Position numbers and translations under genes: made by a program | Shown here: piece by piece, positions 1-7,026 of the stretch | Layout: each line of letters opens with the position of its first letter | Position numbering within the stretch: the first letter of the stretch is position 1 | NCBI GenBank assembly: GCA_004524425.1 | Contig: SDNN01000051.1 | Coordinates: 1-15,698, forward strand | Source: Promethearchaeota archaeon | Lineage (GTDB): Archaea > Asgardarchaeota > Lokiarchaeia > Sigynarchaeales > SOKP01 | DNA length: 15,698 bases | Direction of reading: 5' to 3' | The notes under the pieces: generated by a model | Databases searched by the model: none | Told to the model about the DNA's origin: nothing | What the model saw: the letters and a program-made list of their open reading frames with translations, nothing else

Positions 1-2
1 AA

Positions 3-839
3 ATTGATGATTCAATAGACCCGAATCGAAAGGTTGCCATAAACGTGTGGTATCGCCATGTATTAATTGCCATTTATCCTCTTTCTCCCATGTTGATTGT
101 GGGAAGCTTATTAGCAGGCATTTCCATTTATATCATCGCAGCAGCCATGATAATTCCCTTTATTATCATGACCATAATGGGTTACGTTATATTATTGCGT
201 CCTTTAGAGTTAGAATCTGAAGAGCATGAACGGGATCTTAAAAAAGTATTTTATAACTTGATTCCAATCATAGTTGCACCGATCATTGATTTAATTGGTA
301 GAATAGTGTTCAACCTGGAATATCCAGAAATTTTCCTTTTAATTGGACTCACCTTAAGCATTTGGCTTGCATTACTTTTTTCAAAAATGCCCATTGCTTC
401 AATTAAATCGATCGCTCAAAAAATGCGCATATGGAGATTTCCTTTATTAATTATCGCAATCTTTTTATTTTTAGCAGTATTCATCCGTTCTGGATTACCC
501 GAAGATATTGGAAGTCTCAAACTTCCTTTTATCATCTTTATTTTTTTAGGCTTCATATTAGGATATGCCACGGGACGAGTACAGTTGCCTTTATCAATTT
601 TGGTTCCCATTTATTTGGTTCAGAACTCCGTATTTATCATGCCGTTAATCGATTTTATTTTCATATATTGGGCTTCCTTTTTAGGATATATCGTCACACC
701 CGTCCATCCTTGCGTGGCATATAGCGTTAATTATTTTAAAGTTGATTATAAAAACGTCTTAAAATTTTTGGCACTTCCTACCTTTACTTGTTTTGCAATT
801 TTGCTTGGATTTTATGGAATAGCTTTCTTTATAGGATAG
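3..839 (+). CDS. DUF401-type integral membrane protein, C-terminal part (cut by window start)
   Basis: The frame is open from base 3 with no stop before the GTG at 45, so the true start lies upstream and the visible part is the C-terminal portion. About 278 residues can be read. They are dominated by long hydrophobic segments, around seven or eight helices, separated by short charged loops. The segment beginning NVWYRH and the late GYIVTPVHPC segment resemble the DUF401 / TIGR00529 family of archaeal and bacterial membrane proteins. These are transporter-like, with no established substrate, and are usually about 400 residues long. The gene ends 50 bases before the convergent GDT1-type gene. 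Family membership rests on recognition by eye. A generic anion or organic-acid permease is the main alternative. Confidence 0.72.
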   Translation: MDDSIDPNRKVAINVWYRHVLIAIYPLSPMLIVGSLLAGISIYIIAAAMIIPFIIMTIMGYVILLRPLELESEEHERDLKKVFYNLIPIIVAPIIDLIGRIVFNLEYPEIFLLIGLTLSIWLALLFSKMPIASIKSIAQKMRIWRFPLLIIAIFLFLAVFIRSGLPEDIGSLKLPFIIFIFLGFILGYATGRVQLPLSILVPIYLVQNSVFIMPLIDFIFIYWASFLGYIVTPVHPCVAYSVNYFKVDYKNVLKFLALPTFTCFAILLGFYGIAFFIG

Positions 840-889
840 ATCTGATTTTAACTTTGGATAAAAAAATCAATTAGTTTTAACAAGTAGAT

Positions 890-1540
890 TTAAATTGAAG
901 TTACCAAGATTATTATACCAATTGATATGAAAATGATTATTGTTACCAACTTGAGATGAAACTTGGGTATTTTACGGGCAATAACTGCTCCAAAAAATGC
1001 TCCCATCCATGCTAAAAAAGTAAGAGCTAAAAATGCTCCTAACCATACTTCGAGAGGATGTGGATATATAGAAGCAAGCGTGATGGTTAAAATTTGTGTT
1101 TTATCGCCTAATTCCATCAAAAATATAAAAGAGAAGCCGGCAATATAAGGATTTTTTCTCAATTTTGAATACTTTGAAGTTGATAAAGAACCTGTATCCT
1201 CTTGGTCTATAGGGTCATTATTTATATGATTCCCTTTATCATTCCTAAGCTTTCTTTCACGATTGAGTTTTTTTAAGCCTCGCATCTCTAAAATACCAAT
1301 GATGATGAAAATGATGCCAGATACTATTGCTACAATCCTAAGTGGAATAAAGGCAGTGATAAATATGCCAAAAAACACTCCTATGGTAACGATTACAGCA
1401 AATCCTAAAGTGGCTCCAATTGCCACTTTATAAGACTTTTCATGTTCTAAGGAAAGATTAAACACGATTAATTGAGTTTTATCACCTAGTTCTCCGAGAA
1501 ACAGTATAGTAAAAGTTATTAAAAAGATTACAATTTCCAC
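890..1540 (-). CDS. TMEM165/GDT1 (UPF0016) family cation transporter
   Basis: A 216-residue membrane protein made of two homologous halves. Each half carries the family signature E-x-G-D-(K/R)-(T/S): ELGDKT near residues 17-22 and again near 143-148. Those acidic residues form the metal path in this family, which moves Mn2+ and/or Ca2+ across membranes (yeast Gdt1, human TMEM165, bacterial MneA). Six helices are apparent, three per half, split by a polar, charged loop at about residues 88-130. The start is a GTG with no clear Shine-Dalgarno site, preceded closely by an AT-rich promoter-like stretch, so the mRNA may be leaderless. A run of seven T on the coding strand at about 861-867 follows the stop and could terminate it. 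The role is probably manganese or calcium export, inferred from the family. Confidence 0.93.
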   Translation of the reverse strand: MEIVIFLITFTILFLGELGDKTQLIVFNLSLEHEKSYKVAIGATLGFAVIVTIGVFFGIFITAFIPLRIVAIVSGIIFIIIGILEMRGLKKLNRERKLRNDKGNHINNDPIDQEDTGSLSTSKYSKLRKNPYIAGFSFIFLMELGDKTQILTITLASIYPHPLEVWLGAFLALTFLAWMGAFFGAVIARKIPKFHLKLVTIIIFISIGIIILVTSI

Positions 1541-1560
1541 AAAAATTTAAATTATTATTT

Positions 1561-1570
1561 AAAAAAAAAA
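1561..1570 (-). terminator. Poly-T terminator of the small membrane protein gene
   Basis: A run of ten T on the minus strand lies about 25 bases past the stop of the 1595-1861 gene and just ahead of the GDT1-type gene. Archaeal RNA polymerase terminates on such U-tracts, so the two minus-strand genes are probably separate transcripts despite the 54-base gap. Confidence 0.55.
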
Positions 1571-1594
1571 GTTTTCATAATTCTTATTTTTCAA

Positions 1595-1861
1595 TCAATT
1601 TTGTTCCTCATAATTGCCACGAGCTAAGAAATAAATCAACAAACCTAACACATTGAAGATTAAAACAATCAATAGCCATATTTCTGGGTTAGGTATTTTC
1701 CTTCGTACAGCATCTTTATGAACGAAGTAGGCCATTATAATTGATGAGGAAATCCAAAGCACCCACCAAATAACCATAAATATCCACCAAAACGGGCCAA
1801 AGATATTAGTCCACCAATCCATCATGTGATAGGAATCCTCGTGCATGTCATCAAAAATCAT
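1595..1861 (-). CDS. Small two-helix membrane protein (PLDc_N-like)
   Basis: An 88-residue protein with an acidic, His/Met-containing N-terminus (residues 1-15), an unusually tryptophan-rich first helix (about 23-45), a short basic loop with HKDAVRR (48-54), and a second helix (about 60-80) before a short polar tail. The loop plus second helix resembles the N-terminal membrane domain of cardiolipin synthase/phospholipase D-like proteins (PLDc_N), but there is no nuclease domain. The same HKDA...W...VLIF..LGL.IY motif recurs in the zinc-ribbon protein at 8365-8742, so the two are relatives. The ATG has a strong ribosome-binding site, GAGGTGAT, a few bases upstream. The biochemical role is unknown. 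The acidic, Met/His-rich start could suggest metal contact, but that is speculation. Confidence 0.8.
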   Translation of the reverse strand: MIFDDMHEDSYHMMDWWTNIFGPFWWIFMVIWWVLWISSSIIMAYFVHKDAVRRKIPNPEIWLLIVLIFNVLGLLIYFLARGNYEEQN

Positions 1862-1902
1862 ATTATCACCTCTAATTTTCTATAAATAGAGAGATAGTTT
1901 AT

Positions 1903-1916
1903 CTACAAAAATGTAG
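1903..1916. promoter_or_regulatory. Small inverted repeat upstream of the small membrane protein gene
   Basis: CTACA and TGTAG arms of five bases flank an AAAA centre, 42-55 bases ahead of the ATG at 1861. It sits between an AT-rich TATA-like stretch (about 1922-1932, minus strand) and the ribosome-binding site, so it could be an operator. The arms are short enough to arise by chance in DNA this AT-rich. Confidence 0.25.
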
Positions 1917-2112
1917 GGATAATATTTTTAAACAATTAGAGAGTTTTTAGCTTTAAATTAATCTCTTCTTGCTCATTTTCTATTTAATTTATAAAAAAAA
2001 GGCGATTTTGATTATTTAACTAGTGTAAGAATACATGGTATTCTTTTAATCTTATTATTACTAAACTCGATTATGTAGCGTGAATACTGGGTTGTTAGAG
2101 CATTTATTTTCA

Positions 2113-2961
2113 TTAACATATCTCAGGAGGTTCTGGAGGATTTCCAAGCATTTCCAACATGATCTCTCGGAAGTTATCGAAATGACCAGGTAGCACTTTT
2201 TGCACGTAAAAGGCTTCTGCCTTTTGTATTTCAACCTTTTGACCAAATATAGTGGCAAAAGATTTAAACAATCTATTGGCATATTTAGAGAGCTTTTTTA
2301 ATTCTTTTTGTGAGACATTTGCTGGGTCTATATCTTCACCAGGGGCAAAAAGATCTGCTATGAGTGATAATGTTGCTTCAAATTGAAGTACAGCTTTGAC
2401 CTTTTTCTCAAAAGTAGGAGTAATATCCACATAACAATTAGGTTTATGGCCAAGTAGACCCATGAACCACACTTCAGAACATTTATAAGGTTTCACGCCA
2501 TCTTCTAATTGATCGGGATGTAGTAGGGGAAATCCTGCAAAAGCTGCCGCTTCTGCTGCCATCCTACCGACCAAAACATGATCTGGATGGATTTCATACT
2601 TAACCCATGGATCAAAAGTGATGACCCGATCCGCTCTTAATTTTCTCACTTGATAAATCAATTCTTTCCTCAATTTCGCTCCATCAATAAAGCCACCATC
2701 AGGATATCCTAGCATGATCGTGTCTTTAACTCCAAGGATCTTGTTTGCTGCCCTTAGCTCCTTTTCCCGCGTTTCAGCTACTTCTTCTAAAGTAAGGTCG
2801 GTTCTGAAGGTTCCTAAATTACCGCTTGTAACGCAAATCGTATAAATAACATGGCCTTGTTCTGCCCATTTTGCCACGGTTCCTGCGGCATAAAAAGTAA
2901 GGTCGTCGGGATGAGCGAAAATTGCCACGATGTTTAGAGATTCAGAATTCAAATCTTTCAC
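2113..2961 (-). CDS. PIG-L / LmbE family N-deacetylase
   Basis: A 282-residue protein of the PIG-L (LmbE) zinc hydrolase family, whose members remove acetyl groups from N-acetylglucosamine-type sugars in lipids and small molecules. The family metal motif AHPDD is at residues 16-20 and the second motif HPDH at 125-128, so the expected zinc ligands (His17, Asp20, His128) are all present. The G-H-x-V segment after the first helix and the TSG motif near 45-47 also fit the fold. Length is normal to slightly long. The frame begins at a GTG; a GGTGA stretch at the start could instead serve as ribosome-binding site for an in-frame TTG three codons later. It is divergent from the methyltransferase gene, with 66 bases between them. 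Substrate cannot be told; archaeal members include di-N-acetylchitobiose deacetylases. Confidence 0.93.
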   Translation of the reverse strand: MKDLNSESLNIVAIFAHPDDLTFYAAGTVAKWAEQGHVIYTICVTSGNLGTFRTDLTLEEVAETREKELRAANKILGVKDTIMLGYPDGGFIDGAKLRKELIYQVRKLRADRVITFDPWVKYEIHPDHVLVGRMAAEAAAFAGFPLLHPDQLEDGVKPYKCSEVWFMGLLGHKPNCYVDITPTFEKKVKAVLQFEATLSLIADLFAPGEDIDPANVSQKELKKLSKYANRLFKSFATIFGQKVEIQKAEAFYVQKVLPGHFDNFREIMLEMLGNPPEPPEIC

Positions 2962-2996
2962 CTTTTTGATTATTTAATGTTAATTAATTGAGGTGA

Positions 2997-3004
2997 TATA
3001 TAAA
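2997..3004 (+). promoter_or_regulatory. TATA box of the methyltransferase gene
   Basis: TATATAAA preceded by purine-rich bases lies 24 bases before the ATG at 3028. With archaeal spacing of roughly 25 bases from the box to the transcription start, transcription would begin at or just before that ATG, implying a leaderless mRNA. Confidence 0.6.
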
Positions 3005-3027
3005 AATTTCAACAAAGAACCCTTTAC

Positions 3028-3759
3028 ATGAGAAATGAAAGGTTTTTATCTCTCTTTATCATAAAATCACTTGAAAAAATGAGTAAAAAGTTTAGTAATT
3101 CCAAGCATCATCATGGCTGGACAGAAGAAAAAGTTGAAAAATTTGTAGAAGACATGGAAGATTTAATTGAATACAGGTACACTCCTTTTGCTCATAAAAT
3201 TGCATCATTCATTAATTTAGAGATGAAAAAGCCTGCTCCCACGATATTAGATGTTGGTTGTGGACCGGGGTTTTTATTATTTGAACTTAGAAAATTGCTC
3301 CCTGAGATACGATTAATCGGATTAGATTCCTCAGACTTAATGCTTGATGCTGCCAAAAAAAAGGCAAGAACAAAACAAGATAAGGAAATTGAGTTCAAAA
3401 AGGGATTCGCCGAGAATCTGCCTTTTACAGATAACTCTATTGATTATATAGTTTCGCAGAATAGTCTCCACGATTTTAAAGATGTAAATGAAAGTTTAAT
3501 TCAAATTTATAGAGTTTTGGTTCATGGGGGGATGTTTCTCGATAAAAGCCGTAATGGGGGATATCCCAAGTGGAAGCAAAAACTCAAGTTCATTCAAATT
3601 GCTTTACGTTTTGGCTTAAGAGAAGCCAAGATGGTTTTCAAGGGAGAAGAAAAATGGCTTAATCCTACAGATAACCTTAGAATGATGGAAAATGTTGGCT
3701 TCGAAGCAAATCTCTTGGAAAATGGTTTTGAATACATGATCCGTGGCAGAAAAAGATGA
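3028..3759 (+). CDS. Class I SAM-dependent methyltransferase (Methyltransf_11/25 type)
   Basis: A 243-residue Rossmann-fold methyltransferase. Motif I, ILDVGCGPG, is at residues 73-81. An acidic residue at the end of strand 2 (Asp100) would bind the ribose of S-adenosylmethionine. The NLPFTDNSIDYIV region (130-142) matches motif II. A hydrophobic helix pair and Arg/Lys-rich tail finish the protein. The first ATG was chosen because a TATA box ends 24 bases upstream, as expected for a leaderless mRNA; Met18 at 3079 is an alternative and would drop an atypical hydrophobic lead. A run of three histidines (27-29) comes just before the conserved part. The acceptor is unknown. Relatives methylate small molecules, quinones or metals, and the context (a divergent deacetylase) does not settle it. 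Confidence 0.87.
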   Translation: MRNERFLSLFIIKSLEKMSKKFSNSKHHHGWTEEKVEKFVEDMEDLIEYRYTPFAHKIASFINLEMKKPAPTILDVGCGPGFLLFELRKLLPEIRLIGLDSSDLMLDAAKKKARTKQDKEIEFKKGFAENLPFTDNSIDYIVSQNSLHDFKDVNESLIQIYRVLVHGGMFLDKSRNGGYPKWKQKLKFIQIALRFGLREAKMVFKGEEKWLNPTDNLRMMENVGFEANLLENGFEYMIRGRKR

Positions 3760-3857
3760 TCTATCAATTTCTTAAGGATGTAAAAAATTTTTTAATACAT
3801 GCTGTTTTAGAATAAATTAAAATTGATTCATATTTCGTGCAATAATAAATAAGTATC

Positions 3858-3971
3858 ATGAGGATAGAAAGGTCAGATTTGTGGTTATTAGTTGCGGCGG
3901 CGATATTTATCGGAATCATTGTTGGTGGAATGATTTACATGATAATTAATTATTCCCAGTTCATTTCCTGA
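3858..3971 (+). CDS. Possible 37-residue single-span membrane microprotein
   Basis: A short open frame begins MRIERSDLW, continues as about 21 uninterrupted hydrophobic residues rich in Ile, Ala and Gly with a GxxxG-like IGIIVGG core, and ends in a short polar tail. This is the layout of a one-helix membrane peptide with a charged cytoplasmic start. No ribosome-binding site is visible, but AT-rich promoter-like sequence lies 30-50 bases upstream, so leaderless translation is possible. It is the only coding candidate in the 300-base interval 3760-4059, which otherwise shows nothing recognisable. No family is recognised, and chance remains a real possibility at this length. Confidence 0.42.
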   Translation: MRIERSDLWLLVAAAIFIGIIVGGMIYMIINYSQFIS

Positions 3972-4059
3972 ATCAATCTCTAATCAACTGCTTCTTATTT
4001 GTTTGTTATTTATCCATTAAAATTCGAGTTCAAATGAGAATAGATTATATCAAGTGAAT

Positions 4060-4614
4060 TTAAATTTGCCGTTCGCTTCGGTTTTCAGGAGGAATGTGAT
4101 TAACATTTGAGGGCCTGTTTTTCATTATCTCCTTAAGTTCATCAAAGGATACAGGTAAAAACTCATTATTATCCACGCCTACATCGTATTGCTTACCCAT
4201 AGGATCAAGGGTAGCATGAGAATGACCATATAATTGCCACGCATTGAAATGACTCTTATTCCACACTCGCATTGCATAATGACAGAGAGTTATGGGCTGA
4301 CCATCAATGCTTATATCCTTTAATCTAGACACTGAAGCACACCATTTTTTAGCAACATCAATGACTTTATTTGAGTCATGATTTCCAATGATATAATGAA
4401 TTTCGATCTGATTAAATCTTTCAAAGAATTCCATTGCCTTGTTCATTTTAAAGGTCAAGTCTCCGAGATAATATAGCACATCTCCTGGTTTAATGCTATT
4501 TTCAAGATTATCCAATATCACCTTGTCCATCTCCTCAGCATTGGTGAAAGGACGATGGCAATATTTGATGATGTTGCCATGAGATAAATGATAGTCAGCA
4601 CTAAACCAAATCAA
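4060..4614 (-). CDS. Calcineurin-like metallophosphoesterase (COG4186-like)
   Basis: A 184-residue single-domain phosphoesterase. All metal-binding motifs are visible in order: DYH at residues 7-9, GDLT at 51-54, GNHD at 77-80, His112 in LCHY, and GHSH at 130-133. The segment after the first motif (HGNIIKYCHRPF) is typical of the small COG4186 group, found in bacteria, archaea and phages, with no firmly assigned substrate but predicted dinuclear metal phosphohydrolase activity. The start is TTG, supported by a GAGGAG ribosome-binding site about six bases upstream and by the family's usual M-I/L-W-F beginning. A TATATAAA box on the same strand at 4694-4701 implies an untranslated leader of roughly 55 bases. 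Confidence 0.9.
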   Translation of the reverse strand: MIWFSADYHLSHGNIIKYCHRPFTNAEEMDKVILDNLENSIKPGDVLYYLGDLTFKMNKAMEFFERFNQIEIHYIIGNHDSNKVIDVAKKWCASVSRLKDISIDGQPITLCHYAMRVWNKSHFNAWQLYGHSHATLDPMGKQYDVGVDNNEFLPVSFDELKEIMKNRPSNVNHIPPENRSERQI

Positions 4615-4693
4615 TATGGCTCCTCTAAGATAAAAAGTTCATATCTTCTTATATTCAATAGATTAAATCCCTTTTAATAATTAATGATTGTGG

Positions 4694-4701
4694 TTTATAT
4701 A
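4694..4701 (-). promoter_or_regulatory. TATA box of the phosphoesterase gene
   Basis: TATATAAA on the minus strand, 80 bases ahead of the TTG start at 4614. The predicted transcription start near 4670 leaves a leader of about 55 bases containing the GAGGAG ribosome-binding site. Confidence 0.45.
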
Positions 4702-4722
4702 GTAGTGATGGTCTTCATCGCG

Positions 4723-4744
4723 TTAGATATAATTTTTTATCTAA
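4723..4744. repeat. Inverted repeat (7-base arms, 8-base loop) between the Lrp and phosphoesterase genes
   Basis: TTAGATA at 4723-4729 and TATCTAA at 4738-4744 can pair across an eight-base T-rich loop. It lies downstream of the Lrp stop and upstream of the phosphoesterase TATA box, so it could be an operator or a 3' end hairpin. Archaeal termination does not need hairpins, and the arms are AT-rich. Confidence 0.35.
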
Positions 4745-4804
4745 GAGAAACTAAGAACTAAGATTACAGAAAAATTTCATAAATCTAAAAAATCTCTTTT
4801 TTTT

Positions 4805-5227
4805 TTACTTAATGATATCGGTTATGAAACAGGTCTCAATTATTTTCAGCCCTTCGATTCTCGAAATCTTACCTTCAATTAAGGGATTGAATTCCTCTAT
4901 GGAGGGAACCTCAATTTTAATAAAAACACCGCAATCTCCAGACAACCTCCAGACATCGGTTACTTCTTCAATCTGAGTCAGTTCATTAAGTATTCGCTTG
5001 ATGTTCTTGAAATCGGGCTCTATCTTGATTGTAGCTTGAACTTTAGCCTTGTTATTAAGCTCATACATGATGGTGAATTTTTTAATGACTTCCTCTTCGA
5101 TTAATTTCTTAACGCGTCTTCTCACGGTCGCTTCGGTCTTACCGACTACTCCCGCAATATCATTATAAGACTTTCTAGAATCGTCTTCTAATTCCTCTAA
5201 AATCTTAAGGTCAATCGCATCTACCAT
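4805..5227 (-). CDS. Lrp/AsnC family transcriptional regulator (copy 1)
   Basis: A 140-residue Lrp/AsnC (feast/famine) regulator. Residues 1-60 form the winged helix-turn-helix; the recognition segment is GKTEATVRRRVKKL (about 29-42). Residues 65-140 form the ligand-sensing, oligomerising RAM/AsnC domain ending in ETCFITDIIK. The ATG is preceded by GTGAT, a plausible ribosome-binding site, and starts MVDAIDLKILEEL, as the family usually does. By hand alignment it is about three quarters identical to copy 2 at 12770-13189, differing mainly by conservative changes. It is divergent from the lysine-rich repeat protein, and the shared intergenic region holds the palindrome CCAACGTTGG, a candidate operator for autoregulation or for control of that neighbour. 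The ligand, probably an amino acid or related metabolite, cannot be read from the sequence. Confidence 0.94.
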   Translation of the reverse strand: MVDAIDLKILEELEDDSRKSYNDIAGVVGKTEATVRRRVKKLIEEEVIKKFTIMYELNNKAKVQATIKIEPDFKNIKRILNELTQIEEVTDVWRLSGDCGVFIKIEVPSIEEFNPLIEGKISRIEGLKIIETCFITDIIK

Positions 5228-5328
5228 TATCTATCACTTTTTGATATTTACTTATCTTATTATAAAAAATGATCAATCTATTAATAAATAAGGTGATCTT
5301 CTTATTAAAATTTACCATATGATTATTG

Positions 5329-5346
5329 AAATCCAACGTTGGTTTT
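5329..5346. promoter_or_regulatory. Palindrome in the divergent Lrp / repeat-protein intergenic region
   Basis: A perfect ten-base palindrome, CCAACGTTGG (5333-5342), extends after one mismatch each side into AAA/TTT arms, giving an 18-base near-perfect dyad. It stands out as GC-rich in a very AT-rich region. Lrp/AsnC proteins bind dyads of about this size, often beside their own gene. It lies about 105 bases from the Lrp start and 170 bases from the other start. The rest of 5228-5517 is AT-rich, with TATA-like stretches near 5250-5265 (minus) and 5477-5489 (plus). Confidence 0.5.
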
Positions 5347-5517
5347 ATTTTTTTTAAAAATTCTTTTTAAAAATAACATTTGATTTAATGAATACATTGA
5401 CGAAAAATAAAAATATATTAACAAGTTCTTTTATTACATTCTTAGAAATGTCTAAAAGTTAGTTCAAATCATTCATTTTTATATTTTTCCAATTTACTTC
5501 TAATAACTGGGTTATAG

Positions 5518-6513
5518 ATGTCTGAGGAAATCACAAGAGAGATAATTGGTTTAACAAGAAAATCCAAATGGAATCAATTAAAGGGATTCATAAGAAATAT
5601 CATTAAAGAAACCTTGAAGAGAAACGCTGGATATTCGTTGGTTGCCTTAGATGCTCAGCTCGGAAGTAAAAAAAGAGCCGAATATAATTCATCAATTAAA
5701 AGCAAGCGAGATACAGAAAAGATCATGCAAATTAGAAAATTCAGCAATCTTTCCTTGTATCAATATAGCAATACATCGAGCGATCATATAAGCCTTTCAC
5801 AAAACGGAGAGGTGATAACATTTATCGCCAAGTATTTCGGACCTAGCTTAAATTATCAGCATTATTTCGATTTTTCCATTCATTTAGATGCGATTAGTGA
5901 TCCTGTTTTTTCAAATGGTAATGGAAAAGCCTTATCTTCCTCGGAATTCCTGAAAAGCATCAATAATCACGTGAAAGATAAAAAGAAAAAATCAAAACCT
6001 AGGAAGAAAACAACCAAAAAACAACAGAGAGTAGGACCAGAAGACATCGAAAAGATAATATTTGAAAAATTGCATGAAAAAAAAGCAATTTGGGGGGGAA
6101 GTGAAACAAAAAAATTCAAGAAATGGAAAGGGAAAATCTCTGCTAAGTATCATGATGAGACGGGTAATAACGCATATTATCGAGGAAAACCCACCAGAAA
6201 TTTTCAAAATTATTTAAATAGCCTCTCTAAGAAAAAATCAGTTCAGAAAAAGAGCCTTAAGAAGAAAGGACGTAAAAAAGGAAAAAAAATACAGAAGAAG
6301 CAAGTAGAAATCTCTGAGGCAGTCGTATTTGAAACGTTAAAAGACAAAAAAGCAATCTGGGGTGGAAAAGAAACTAAAAGCTTTCAAAAATGGAAAAATC
6401 GGATTTCTCAAGAATATCGCAAGGAAACGGGGGCACCAACTCATTATAGAGAAAAGCTAACCAAGAATTACAAGGCATATTTAGGAAATTTGATGAATGG
6501 TAAAGCGAAATAG
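5518..6513 (+). CDS. Uncharacterised lysine-rich protein with two copies of a 57-residue domain
   Basis: A 331-residue protein of no recognised family. Residues 1-150 form a mixed-composition domain with basic patches and a hydrophobic/aromatic stretch (98-125). A lysine-rich linker (152-171) leads to repeat 1 (180-236); a second, longer lysine/arginine-rich linker (238-262) leads to repeat 2 (269-325). The repeats align without gaps over 57 positions with 31 identities by hand count, sharing KKAIWGG, ETK.F.KWK, an ETG turn and Y.. L near the end. The strong positive charge and flexible basic linkers suggest nucleic-acid or ribonucleoprotein binding, with each repeat a small helical domain; this is inference. 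No signal peptide or membrane segment is seen. The neighbouring divergent Lrp gene may regulate it. A TATA-like stretch at 5477-5489 suggests a short or absent leader. Confidence 0.85.
   Translation: MSEEITREIIGLTRKSKWNQLKGFIRNIIKETLKRNAGYSLVALDAQLGSKKRAEYNSSIKSKRDTEKIMQIRKFSNLSLYQYSNTSSDHISLSQNGEVITFIAKYFGPSLNYQHYFDFSIHLDAISDPVFSNGNGKALSSSEFLKSINNHVKDKKKKSKPRKKTTKKQQRVGPEDIEKIIFEKLHEKKAIWGGSETKKFKKWKGKISAKYHDETGNNAYYRGKPTRNFQNYLNSLSKKKSVQKKSLKKKGRKKGKKIQKKQVEISEAVVFETLKDKKAIWGGKETKSFQKWKNRISQEYRKETGAPTHYREKLTKNYKAYLGNLMNGKAK
6055..6225 (+). repeat. Coding repeat 1 of the lysine-rich protein
   Basis: Encodes residues 180-236, the first copy of the 57-residue domain, containing KKAIWGGSETKKF and ending before the second lysine-rich linker. 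Pairs with 6322-6492. Confidence 0.85.
6322..6492 (+). repeat. Coding repeat 2 of the lysine-rich protein
   Basis: Encodes residues 269-325, the second copy of the domain, containing KKAIWGGKETKSF. It matches repeat 1 at 31 of 57 positions without gaps, so it arose by internal duplication followed by divergence. Confidence 0.85.
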
Positions 6514-6608
6514 ACCTTATCTTTATAACCCTCATGTATTTATATCTTCTTTTATCTTAGTATTCATGTGCTTTTATTATTTTTATTTATTTTGTGGCGA
6601 TTAGTTAA

Positions 6609-6881
6609 ATGGAGCATTTAGAAAAGGCAAGTAAAGAAATCCATGAAGCCATATTCACTAATAAAAAGGAATTCGAAATTGACGGGAATACATTGAAAGT
6701 TAAAAAATTATCAAGCGGTTTGAGATATGTTGATCATGCAGGATATAGATTTTTAGAACAAAATAGGAGAAAAAAATCAAAATGGGCCGAAAAAGCACGA
6801 GAAGGGCATGAAATTACCTGGATCTTGAAAGGTCGAAAATATATTGGTCAAGTATTTGATGGAGAGTTCAGGAAGTTTTGA
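6609..6881 (+). CDS. Uncharacterised 90-residue protein
   Basis: A small soluble protein of no family I can name. The N-terminal third is helical and charged (MEHLEKASKEIHEAI). The middle reads like a short beta structure (FEIDGNTLKVKKL, then SSGLRYVDHAGYRFLEQN). A very basic helix (RRKKSKWAEKAREG, about 53-66) follows, and the end is a beta-type stretch (EITWILKGRKYIGQVFDGEF). The balanced charge, sensible amino-acid mix and compact layout support a real gene. It begins 95 bases after the lysine-rich repeat protein in the same direction; T-rich sequence at about 6574-6595 lies between, so co-transcription is uncertain. It has no hydrophobic helix, Cys cluster or obvious catalytic motif. A small nucleic-acid-binding or partner protein is possible. 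Confidence 0.72.
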   Translation: MEHLEKASKEIHEAIFTNKKEFEIDGNTLKVKKLSSGLRYVDHAGYRFLEQNRRKKSKWAEKAREGHEITWILKGRKYIGQVFDGEFRKF

Positions 6882-6958
6882 TCCTGAGAATATTTGTAGA
6901 ATTATATGCTATACTTATTTATTCATTAATGCATGGAATTTGAGCAAAAGCAAAAGAC

Positions 6959-6965
6959 ATATATA
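6959..6965 (+). promoter_or_regulatory. TATA box of the alcohol dehydrogenase gene
   Basis: ATATATA preceded by a purine-rich AAAAG element that could serve as BRE. The expected transcription start near 6987 gives a leader of 30-40 bases. Confidence 0.5.
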
Positions 6966-7026
6966 GGTGTTTCATAAAAATTAAAGTACGACATGAATTT
7001 AACTTGTCATTGCATGGGTGGAAAAA

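Noticed and set aside
45..839. GTG at 45 as the start of the DUF401-type gene
   Set aside because: The frame is open back to base 3 and the readable protein is far shorter than the family, so the GTG is internal.
963..1148. A 61-codon plus-strand frame inside the GDT1-type gene
   Set aside because: It is antisense to a well-supported gene and has no independent support.
4690..4722. A GTGATGG element resembling a box C of an archaeal C/D guide RNA
   Set aside because: No matching box D (CUGA) with proper spacing or second C'/D' pair was found.
4684..4761. A 25-codon hydrophobic frame on the plus strand (MIVVYIVVMVF...)
   Set aside because: It overlaps the phosphoesterase TATA box and the 4723-4744 inverted repeat, has no ribosome-binding site, and hydrophobic frames this short are expected by chance in AT-rich DNA.
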